Below are positions 44,608 to 54,215 of a DNA stretch of 64,000 nt, piece after piece; position 1 is the first letter of the stretch, and each line of letters opens with the position of its first letter. The stretch is taken from NCBI GenBank assembly GCA_905221605.1, contig CAJNDS010002404.1:300925-364924 (forward strand), read 5' to 3'. This stretch comes from Symbiodinium natans (taxonomy: Eukaryota; Sar; Dinophyceae; Suessiales; Symbiodiniaceae). A program made the translations under genes and the position numbers. The notes below the pieces were generated by a model. That model was not told the origin of the DNA. It saw only the letters and a list, made by a program, of their open reading frames with translations, and made no database searches.

Positions 44608-45582
44608 ATGTCGGGTGTTCCCGGACAGGATGCTGATGCGGAGGTTGTTCGGGTTGCCAGCTCGCACTGAACCGAGTTCTGAGTGAGCGCATCCAGTTAT
44701 GTTGCCACATTAATCCCTTGCCTTTCTGGGCTTAGACATTTGAAGTTAACTGGACACTGCCGCTGTTTCGTCTCTGGACCTTGCATGCCTGTGTTTCAAG
44801 CTTCAGATTGTGGTCAGAAAGTCTTGGATCATCGATCACCTCTGTTGTTTACAGGTTTCGGTTGAAGATGTCTTTATCACAGGTTGCTCTGTTCACCACG
44901 ACTTTCCGCCACAGGACCGGTACGGAGCAAGAAAGATTCATGACTCGAGAGTTTAATCGGACAGTCTGATTCCAGCCATGCCGGGCCCGGATCCTGGCAA
45001 GACCTTCAAGGCCCAAAGGGAGCTCCCTTGACTTCTTGAATTCTCGCTGTCGCGGCGCGGGTGCAGGTCTTCAGTGGCTACGGGGTCTTCATGAATGAGA
45101 TGTGGCCACAAGCTCTGGCAGCGTTACCCCAGCTGGAGCGCGAGAAGATGAGCAACGAGGACCTCACCATGAGGTTGAAGACCGAGTGGGATCGGCTCTC
45201 AGGCTAGGAGTTGGCCTTGTGCATTCCTTTTTCCTGCCCTGTGATCCTCTTTTTGAAAGAGAGCGCGGCTCTGTCTCGGACAGGTGCTGACAAGCACGCC
45301 TTCCAACTGCGTGTTCCTGCTGGGGCGGTGTTGGATCTGGCAGGTAGCCCCGCAGAGGTTCCGTATTGCCAGACGCGGCCAGATGACGAGGCCTCCGACT
45401 CGGACGCCGATGAGGCTGCGAAGGTGACAAGTGTGGCGAGACCTATACCCTACTTGGAGCGAGATCCACTGCACTGTGCGTCAAAGCAGCAGTCACCGTC
45501 TCATCATAAAGCCAGCGACAATGTTGCTGGCAGTGATGTGGATGCACGTGACTTGCCTTTTGCACCGCGCACGGGGAGGTAA
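44608..45582 (+). CDS. HMG-box protein (split gene)
   Basis: HMG boxes bind the minor groove and bend DNA. The exon at 45067-45202 follows GTGCAG and encodes FSGYGVFMNEMWPQALAALP, then LEREKMSNEDLTMRLKTEWD, then RLS. It joins across a GC-AG intron (45203-45283) to GADKHAFQLR. Together they give helix I with the Tyr/Phe core, helix II ending in the conserved Trp, and the start of helix III (DK..F). After the box the frame goes through a hydrophobic stretch into an acidic block (RPDDEASDSDADEAAKV) and stays open to TAG/TAA near 45582. A likely first exon starts at the ATG at 44608 (MSGVPGQDADAEVVRVAS). The gene sits between coiled-coil exons on both sides. It is either a separate gene that splits two coiled-coil genes, or part of the same transcription unit; I cannot decide. 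HMG proteins are prominent dinoflagellate chromatin proteins. Confidence 0.65.
45203..45283 (+). other. GC-AG intron inside the HMG box (81 nt)
   Basis: Exon CTCAG|GCTAGG...GGACAG|GTGCTG exon joins EWDRLS to GADKHAF in frame (phase 1). CAGG stands at both borders. Confidence 0.75.
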
Positions 45583-45807
45583 AGGTCGAGGATTCATGCC
45601 CTTTGTCTGCTTTTTCTGCATTTCGCAGGATGGGGGGGCACTCCAAGTGATAGCTGGGCCGAATCACAGGATCGCATCCCACAGTGGAGCTGTATGGTAA
45701 TCCATAGCTAGGGCGGCATAGTGCGGCCGTTGTGTCTTTCCGGCCATGGTGAAAATGAAAACAAGTGTGCAAGCTGTGCTGTGGATGTGCACTTTGTGAG
45801 GGTCGCT

Positions 45808-48800
45808 ATAGAAAAAGGCTGGACTTGTCCAACCGCGAGTTCCGCACTCTCCAGTCCGAGGCTCCGGGAAATAAAGCCGACAGAATTGCAAAATGAGGTA
45901 AACAGCATCATCAAGCAGTTTTGAAATCCCTCCAGATCTCCAGGTTGGTGACAAGGTCGCCTCCATCGATCTGCTTTCGTCCCAGCTCCAAGACTCCAAG
46001 GACGGCCAAGGGCACAAAACATTGGGTGGAGGGGGGGGTTCCTCTCGACGTCACGCATCTCCTCAACGATCTTGAAGCCGCCCGGTGCGGCTTTCAGCTT
46101 CGTTGCTGATCATCCTCCGAGTCGTACTCTCACTGCTCGGACCCGTGCACATCTGCCCACTGCATTTTAGGCGCCGAAGACCAAACAAGAGAGAGCTCCC
46201 TGCCTGGCTCCAGTGTCTCGTCCACTTTGCATGTCCGCAGCCCGCATGCAGATAGCATCATTCCCGCTCGAGTCTGCTCTGGCTTTGTTCATGAACCATC
46301 CGGACTCTGGAGCGTGGTGGAGCGCAAGTCGTAAGCTGTCCATGCCTGCTGTGGTGTATGAGCAGGAGCTTGTCCGCATCTACCGCTTGCGTGGAGACGA
46401 TTTGGAAAAGGATCTCAAGCCATGGCCTCGTGCAGAGGTCACAAAGTTGACAAGCTTTCATTCTTCATCTGACGCGCAAGTGATGTGGACTGCACTGTGA
46501 CTGCACCAAGGGCCTCGCAGCAGCGTGTCACCGAATCTCAAGATCGCGAATACGTGCACAAAGTGGAATGCGATAGGCCTGTTCTGGAGTACTTTTGTTT
46601 TTTATTGAGATTGAGCCAGTGGCATCACAGGCTCAAAGAGAAGCTGGCGAAAGAACAGGTTCGGAGTGTGAGGTAGTCAGGCATGCAGCAAGCTGCTGTT
46701 CTTGTGCCCAGGATGTCGTTTTGGACCTTTCCGAGAAAGTTGAGCTAATGTCATCACAGATAAAGGAAAGTCAAGCTGCGTGCGCCCGCAGTTCCTGCAA
46801 GCCTGCCTTGGATCACCAAGAAGAGCCTTGCAAGACGTATTGCAGGTACGTACAAGTGGTCCAACGAGAGGAGGTGCTCAAGGAGAAGGTAGCCAAGCCT
46901 TGAACCCGGTCGCGTCACAAGCGCAGCTCAGAGCTTTGCTGAATTGAACTCTCCAGCTGTATCCAAAACTCATCAAAGCTCTCTCTGAGGTACCAAGAAA
47001 GGCTGGAGGCTCGGAACCGAGCTTGAAGTGTGCGGAAGTGGATGTCGAATTTTACAGATGCACCGATGATGCACCATGCCATGCTCTCCTTTTCTTGTTT
47101 GGAGAAGCTGTCGAAGGGATTGAAATCGAACAAGGGCCTTCACTGACACAGGATGCCACGGAGCGCGGCGATGTCCTGGAAAAGGGTCTCCGCCTGGGCT
47201 TGTCCAGCACAGCATAGCCAATGCCAAACAACTTGCCGGAATTTTGGCTGTTGCCGGGGCGTAGGTCTGAAGCAAGTGGAAGGAGAACGTGAGGTGGGCT
47301 CAAAGAAATCCATCACGTTCAGCGCGGAAAGTGTAAGGATTTGTAAGGGTTCATTGAGACTTGTACCTAAAGCCTCTGACATGACGATCAGGTCTACAAG
47401 GGTCAAACCCACGTGTTGTGGCTCGGCGGCATGTAGAAGGGGACAGAGTGAACTCCTGCCGATATTTGTGCCAATATGATTTCCTCCATTTTGCTTTGGC
47501 TTGGCTTCTCTTTGTTAGCTTGCAGAGATAAGCTGGTCCGAAGATTCCGTTCACAAGCAGCGGACACCGCTAGCCCATTTTTTTTTCACCCTTATGGCAC
47601 AAGTGCAAGGAGAGAAGATCTTCTCGACAAGCAGACAAAGCTCCGCAGTACGAACAAGGACCTTACCATGACGGTGGCTGCCTGAGCATTGCCCGCCAAA
47701 GTTGTGATGCCTCGTGTCGTTGTATTATTACGCCTAGGACCTAGGACCTAGGCGACAAGCATGTGGCTTGGCCTGCGTTTGACCCACTTGCCAGGCAGTT
47801 GACCTTGAGAGCCTCAAGGCGTGACACAGCTTGTGCAAGACAGGGCAAGAAACGTTCAAAGCACCTTCATCTGTGCGTCATTCACACTCAAATCTTTCGC
47901 GAGGAGTCACACGAAGGCATGGCGGAGGATCTGAAGAAGCTCGCTTCTCAGAATGTGGCCTTGTGACTTGTGTGTCCGGGCGGGACCTCATGTTTAGACA
48001 GGCATGCCGGTTCAGGCTTTAGGGTTGAAAGTTTAGGGCCTTAGGGTTTTGGGCTTGTGGGGTTTGGGGTTTAGGGTAAGGCTGTTTAAGGCTTAGGGTA
48101 TAAGGTTTAACGTTCAGGGCAGGTTTAGGGTTTAAGTTTTAGGGTTTAGGCTTTAGGGATTTTTGGTTTTCGGTGTGAGGGTTGGAGACTTAGGGTTCAG
48201 GGCTTAGGGCGCAGTGCACCTGTGCGGCGACTACGTGCATGTATGATCCGAAACCATGTGCACATATGAGCCGAAATCATGTGCACATCCGAAACCACAG
48301 TTTAAAATACTCATCTCACCCTGAGCCCTAAGCCCGTCCACCACCCGCGTCGTTCTGTGGGTACATGCGCGTTGTTGAGCAATCAGCGAGACCTTGGCAA
48401 CCTGCCATTGGAAGGGACGCCCGCTCAACCACTGATTATGCGATAATATGGTAAGGTTGAGCTGGCTGGACCCGGAGGGGTGGCGGGCTTTGGTGTGACT
48501 CGAGTTCCCCCCCCTCCACTGCCCTCCCAGCCCCCCTCCATTCCCCCACTCCCCTCCATCCCTCCCCTTCCCCCCTCCCACCCCTCAAGCGCCATCTTCG
48601 GGCAGGTAATGAGAAAAGAGGAGGGCCCAGAATGCTGGCTGGCGACCACTCCAAATGTTGATATCGTTCGCTTTCGGAAAGCGTCTGTAGTTCTGCGCTT
48701 CGCAGTCAGGTTGCCAAGCGCCGAGACAATTCGATGAGGAAGGCCCTTCGGCCGAGACCCAGCTCTTCCAAACTTTCCAAGTGTGCCAAGTGACCCGAGT

Positions 48801-51549
48801 GTCGAAGTGAGCAAGTTCCCGAAGTGATCCAGGGGAGACCCAAATGTCCCGGTGACCCAAGTGTCCCCGAAATCCAAGCGCCCACATGTCCCAAGTCGCA
48901 TGCGGCCCAAGCGATCCGAGCGCTCTAAGCGACCCAAGTTTGACGAAATGTGCAAATGTCCCAACTCATTGCCAAGGTCCCAAGTGGCCAAAAGTGTCCA
49001 AGTGTTCTAAGTGGAACCAAAGGGCGCGAAGTGTCCACGGCGTCCCAGGCATTTTCAGCCCAAGTCTTCCAAGCGTCCCAAGCGTTTCATGTGCCGATTG
49101 TTTGTTCGGACACGATTCCGGGCCTAAAAATCTTCGATGAAGAAAGCGTTTCGGCTCGAGAGGCCCCAGTGCAAAACCTACTCCTGCGACTTTACAAAGC
49201 ATCCTAATCCTAAGTGTCCCTCGCGTCCACGATGCCCGTTTCCAAATGTCCCAAGCCTGCAGTGCGACATGTGAATTTGGTGTGGCTTAATTTTGGCTGG
49301 CTCTGATTTTGCCTCGGTGTGAGTTGTGATTGGGTGGTCGGGCATGTCTTCCACTACTGCGTTCAGCCCAATGCTACACCTAAAATTCTAAATCGTAAAA
49401 CCCCAAACCCTCAAAGCCTCAAACCCCAAACATCCCTAATTCCCCAAGCCCCAAACCCACTCGAAATCCTCTCAACTGTTCTGGGCCCTAACCCTTTCTG
49501 TGAGGGTGCAGTGCGAGTATGAGGCGTTTCCATGTGCGGATGTGACGCGTGTGACCATTCGCATGTGCTTCGCCGCGTGTCCCTGCCCTTCTGCACTCTT
49601 TCTGAGGTCGAAGAAGCTACACGCCGAAGCGGCCCTGCGGGTGGAAACGCTTGAGAAGGTGCAGAGCTTGAAGAATTTGCAGTGTAGGATGGCCACGTGG
49701 GTGTGTCGAAGCTGTGGCTGCTGTGACTGCCAGCCCTAGTACATGCAGATAGCGACGTAGGAATTGGCGTCAGAAGCTAGACGCGGATTGGATTTACAGA
49801 GAATCACGGTTGAGATAGCTGGGGAGGGAGAGTCTCCAAATCGTCGGTTCACAGTTTCCGATGCCACGATACTGCAGTTCAAACAGCGATTCCTGTCTGA
49901 TACTCCTGGATGCAAGGTCGTCCCTTGTTTTGAGTTCCGTTGTCAACGTGAGACAGTTGTCCTCACACATCGTGAAGCTCACTGAAGCCGCCCTTTTGAG
50001 CGTACTTGGAATGCAGGAGTGCCAGGAGATCAAAGCCCAACTGGAGATCAAGGAGAGACAAACTGCTGGGAAGCTAAGGGTCCCAAGCTCCCAGTTCATC
50101 TTGTGCCATGAAGCTGAACGCCTGCCAAGGCCAAGCTGGAAGTGGTTGTGGAGGAGCTGAATGTCAAGCAGCTGTCCCAGCAATGCGCAGCCATGCGCAG
50201 CAACGTGCAGAGTGACGGAGCTTCTGAGAACGTGTGTACCTCATAGGCGCTGGTACCTCAAGTGTGTTGGGAGCATTGTACCTCTAGAGGTTGGAGGACG
50301 CCATCCTGGAGTACACCGAGGAGCGGAAGCAAGCCAAGGACTATGTTCCTTGGCTGAGAAACTGAGCAACTGAAATGCAGAGCTGAATGCAGCACAGAGC
50401 GCGAGGCCGCTACGCGAGGCCGCAGCGCGCGCGTTTTCTGAGGCAGAGAAGCTCTACGAGAAAGACTCCAAGGTCAAGAAAATTGAAACTGAGGTGGGTC
50501 TCCAACTCTCCAACACTTGTCAACGAGGCAACCCTTAAGGGGCTCTGGGCAGGCCTCCTTCTCCAAGGACTCCGTTCAGCGGCTTTGTGGTGACATCAAA
50601 CATTTTCAGGACAGGGATGAAGGCGATGAAGGAACACATGGCGTTTAGGTGCAGCCAGCTTGTTCCATGGACAGAAAGAATTTCTGTGAGGACAGGGAGC
50701 TGCAGCTTAAAGACCAGATACGCAAGCGGGAAGGTGCTCCGGGCCAATTTGGCAGCGAGTGTCGCCGATGACTCATTTTGACTCCACTTCCCCGCGGAGG
50801 TGAAATCGAGCAGTGGAAGCAGCGACTTGAAGAGTCCCGCGGTGAGGCATGTGACGGGTGGAGTCTGAACGTCTGAACTGTCTGAACGTCTGCTAAGTTC
50901 TCACGGCATATACGGCATTCATGGCATTCCATGCCGAACAGTGTCATGCTCTAGATCTGGCAGCTGCCGTGTTATGCAGATCTCCGAGTTGAAAGATGTC
51001 AACTGGCGCATCGCCGAGGTGCGCTTCCCAGTAGACATAAGGTACGACCTGAAGTGCCTAGCAGCTTGCTCCATATTCTCCTTGCGGCATGCCTCCGGGT
51101 CTTTGGACATTCCAGGACTTGGAGAAGTCAAAAGTGAGCTTGAGGGAGGTGGAGGCAGAGTGCACAGAAAAAGCTGCCCAACAGGAAAAATGCAGCGCAG
51201 AGAATCCATCTTTGACGTCGGAGTTTGTTGCGTCTTGAGCCGGATCAGGCCATGGTGAAGAAGACGACCAGTGAGCTGAAGTCGGGCAAGGGCCGAATGG
51301 TCGAAGCGGAGGTAACGCTGCCGTCCTCTCGACTTGTGGCGTGCCAAAGTTTATTGAGCAGGCAAGGAACATCGAGCTAAGCTCGAATGTGACGAAGCTG
51401 ATGGAGGTTCGCGGGTGCAAATAAGAGCTTAAGGCCGACACGAATTGTTTGGACATGCGGCTTTCTTTGCGCAGGCGTTGGTGCAGGCCGAGGCACGAGA
51501 GAAGGAGGCCCTGCTGCCATGGCAGTGCAGTGATGGCTTGCGGGGATGT

Positions 51550-51594
<45 letters not shown>

Positions 51595-51871
51595 CGGGGG
51601 TGGGCAAGCTCAGGATGAAATGCTGTAATAATTGAGGATAACACGTACGCCGCAGCCTGCAGACACACGAAAGGCTTTGGAGATGCTTGCAGAAGGCAGA
51701 GGCTGGGGCCTCTGGCTGCGTAGCGGCTTGGCATGTACGTTGAGCTCAATGTCTCGTTTCCTTTTGCAAGGACCTGAGAAAGAACGGAAAAAGAAGAAGA
51801 TGCCGCTAAGATCTCGGACGACTGCTAGCTTTGAAGGCAGGAGGACATTCAACGGAGTTTCCGCAGACTGA
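45808..51871 (+). CDS. Giant coiled-coil gene, 3' half (about 22 short exons seen)
   Basis: The same pattern as 39484-44436. Stretches include LDLSNREFRTLQSEAPGNKA (about 45820), EQELVRIYRLRGDDLEKDLK (about 46360), HRLKEKLAKEQVRSV (46626), LDLSEKVELMSSQIKESQA (46722), DLLDKQTKLRSTNKDLTM (47616), SKKLHAEAALRVETLEKVQS (49611), MQECQEIKAQLEIKERQTAG (50011), AKAKLEVVVEELNVKQLSQQ (about 50126-50185), LEDAILEYTEERKQAKD (50292), EAEKLYEKDSKVKKIETE (50439), EIEQWKQRLEESRGE (50802), VMQISELKDVNWRIAEV (50974), DLEKSKVSLREVEAECTEKA (51116), KKTTSELKSGKGRMVEAE (51255), RNIELSSNVTKLMEVR (51367) and ALVQAEAREKEALL (51476). The last frame ends basic (EKERKKKKMPLRSRTTASFE) with a stop at 51869-51871, a plausible C-terminus. 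Telomere-like, 9-10-bp and poly-G repeats lie in its introns. Which exons are joined, and whether it continues the 5' half, needs cDNA. Confidence 0.7.
47731..47754. repeat. Near-palindromic CCTAGGAC repeat
   Basis: CGCCTAGGACCTAGGACCTAGGCG: three CCTAGG palindromes at 8-bp spacing make a 24-bp near-perfect inverted repeat. Confidence 0.8.
48016..48215. repeat. Degenerate TTTAGGG-rich tract, about 200 bp
   Basis: About 20 variants of TTTAGGG/TTAGGGC/TTAGGGT in one orientation. It lies between coiled-coil exons at 47.97 and 49.6 kb, so it is probably in an intron. Confidence 0.75.
48756..49250. repeat. Degenerate 9-10-bp (CCCAAGTGT-like) minisatellite
   Basis: About 40 loose copies of CCCAAGTGT/CCGAGTGAC/CCCAAGCGT-type words make long spurious frames on both strands (48425-48991 minus, 48886-49207 plus). 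Composition and period explain those frames. Confidence 0.7.
49376..49500. repeat. Telomere-like CCCTAAA/CCCAAAC tract
   Basis: Ten or so CCCAAAC, CCCTAAT and CCCTAAC variants, opposite in orientation to the tract at 48016-48215. The two tracts flank the minisatellite at 48756-49250. Confidence 0.65.
51550..51594. repeat. Poly-G tract, 45 nt
   Basis: An uninterrupted run of 45 G followed by CGGGGGTGGG, between two coiled-coil exons and therefore probably intronic. The polyproline minus frames are by-products. Confidence 0.9.
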
Positions 51872-51885
51872 CTCATGGAGGGCTT

Positions 51886-52036
51886 GATACTCCTTGCATT
51901 TCCGTATCAGTCCTCAAAAAAGACTTCGTCCTTGCATTTCCGTATCAGTCCTCAAAAAGACTTCGTAATTTCCGTATCAGTCCTCAAAAAGACTTCGTCC
52001 TTGCATTTCCGTATCAGTCCTCAAAAAGACTTCGGA
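51886..52036. repeat. Tandem repeat, four copies of about 34-38 bp
   Basis: Four copies of TTCCGTATCAGTCCTCAAAA followed by AGACTTCG. Three copies carry the linker TCCTTGCA between units and the third is shortened (TAA). It starts 15 bp after the stop of the last coiled-coil frame, so it is likely 3' UTR or immediate downstream sequence. Confidence 0.9.
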
Positions 52037-54215
52037 GGTGGCCGGACAGCGGCGAGCTGACTGGCTCGTGACGGCTAACGATGTTCCTACCTCTTCCCCG
52101 AAAGCGGTGTGGAAGCAGATATGCCAAGAGACATCCAGGCAGAGGCACGCCCTACCAGCCGCATTCGAGGTGGCCGAAATAGGTTTGCCACGACAGTCCC
52201 CATACGAATGCAAGCCTCGGCTGGTGTGGATAGAATTTGGACGCCTGCTCCACAAACGTGGAGACAGGAGTTGTTACTGACCTAGTGTCGGCCATGTGCT
52301 GGCCGTCTTCAACGGCTCGATCTGCCAAGCGGCGAAGAAAGCCACCGGGAGTCACCGAAAGGACTCCATGCGGTCCATTCCGAGGGCCGGTTGTGCAGCG
52401 GAGGCAGCATCTAAGAGGAATGTGGGATTCGCTGTTTCAAGACTGCCCATCTTGCTCAAGCTTCTGCTGTAGACCTGATGTAGACGTGTACAAGTTACAG
52501 TACTGGATACTCGGTCTCTTCTCGTGGGTAGCTTGGCAGCCCAACTTGCACGCTGCTGACCTGTTCAAAAGCGTCTCGGGCCACCGGCATGGGAGTGTGG
52601 TACATCGTGCAGTGCGATGCGCACGGTCCATGCTCGAAATCGCCAAGGTTCGACGGTGTAAGACCCTGAAAGGTGCGTGTCGGGGCAATGCCAGAGAATA
52701 GCCAGATGTATCACCATGAACGTATGGATAGCCCGAAGCATGTTAAGGGCCGGACAGAATGATATGTTATTCTGAAATTAATCCCTTGCTTGTGCTTTAC
52801 CGTTTGAAATTCTCAAGTTGCATTCGGGATGCTGGCAAATGCAATACTGCCTTTTGAGTCCAAGCGTGTCCGTGCAATGGACTCAGATGCGTGTTTCCGA
52901 TTTGGGCTGTTCAGGTTTACTGAAGTCAGGAGTAGCACACAGGCATTACTCGAAGCGTCCAAGCCCGGAACTGCCGAACCTTGGGAAGTGTACCTCTTCG
53001 GTTTTGTTGGATGGATCGGTCTTTGCTTAATTTGCCCTTGGGACCCGCAGCATGCCGACTCTGTCAGCACTCACTGCAGGATGCGCAAGCACGCGCAAAC
53101 TTCTGCTGGAAGTTCGGACCCCCTTCCTGAGTGCAATCAGGTGCTCCAACGGCTCTACGCAGCTGTTTCAGAGTCGGAGCTGCCTTGACCTCATGTCTGA
53201 AGCTCCGCATGCAAACTCCCTCGCATGCTCCTTCGCCTGCCTCTTGTGACACCCCCGAATACCCCCGAGCCGTGTGCTTTGAGGCCCGAGTTTGCTCCAT
53301 GCCCAGAGGCGCCCTGGCCGCCGTTGTCTGCACAGATGTGACATGCGCGATGGAATGTAGGCAGATGTAAGCAGCTTCATGGGGTTCCTGAGTTCAAAGT
53401 TCCCATGCTTGTTCTTAAATCGTGGTTGGTCAAGCGCCTGCTTGCTGGTGCTGTCTTGTTCCGCACAAGGCCTGCATGCTGAATTTGAGGCCACTTGAAG
53501 CCACCTTTGCAACATCCTGTCAGGCTTTCAATGACATGTCTGTTATGACCTTTCCTCTGAGCCTGCTCCAAGCCCTGAACACCGACCGGACGTCCACTCG
53601 CTCAGAAAATGGGAGCGGCTGCAGAGCTTCAGAATCTGGATCCACACAAAGTCCTGGTTCCTAAGCCGCATTGTTCCTGACATCAGACGCAGACGGACAT
53701 AATGCTAATACATGACATCTTCCAAAGGTTTGCGCAAACATCAGCCACAGTCGTCTGAGAGAAGGCAGCTCGTGAAGCCTGTGTTTTTTTAACCTAGCCC
53801 GATGTAACAACACAACAGCCCACCAAAAGCACCGCCAAAGCCTTTAAAGGCTTTTCGCTTCTTAAGTCGTCTCTACTGGCCTGCGGCGTGTGCATGGTTT
53901 GTCATGCCCGGAGCTTGGTAGCAAAGTGCCCAAAAAGTGCCCCCAAGACCCAGGACACGTGAGCAAATGTATGCAAATGTCGCAAATGTCCACAGGCCCC
54001 GTGCAAGCTGCCCAGGCTGTGCCGATGGTTGCCACCATGCAAGGCCTGCGTCCCCGACGGCAGAGCAAGTCGCTGCTGTTCCAGTCATTATTGTGCTTGT
54101 GTGTGAGAGAGAACATCCGCTGCAGTGTGGCACGGGTACAAAGCTTTGAGAAAACCTGCAGCTTGGCTCCATTTTGTGTCAGAACAGTAGGGGCAGATTT
54201 TGAGGCCACCAGCTC
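52037..54215. other. Unassigned; two coding-like frames
   Basis: The frame at 52237-52701 (+, 154 codons; YKLQYWILGLFSWVAWQPNL in the middle) and the stretch at 52829-53188 (+, 119 codons; DACFRFGLFRFTEVRSST, then EPWEVYLFGFVGWIGLCLI) look protein-like. I recognise no domain in either, and joins are unknown. The rest is mixed open sequence on both strands. Confidence 0.35.

Noticed and set aside
48425-48991. 188-codon minus-strand ORF
   Set aside because: Translation of a 9-10-bp degenerate minisatellite and a CCCTCC-rich patch.
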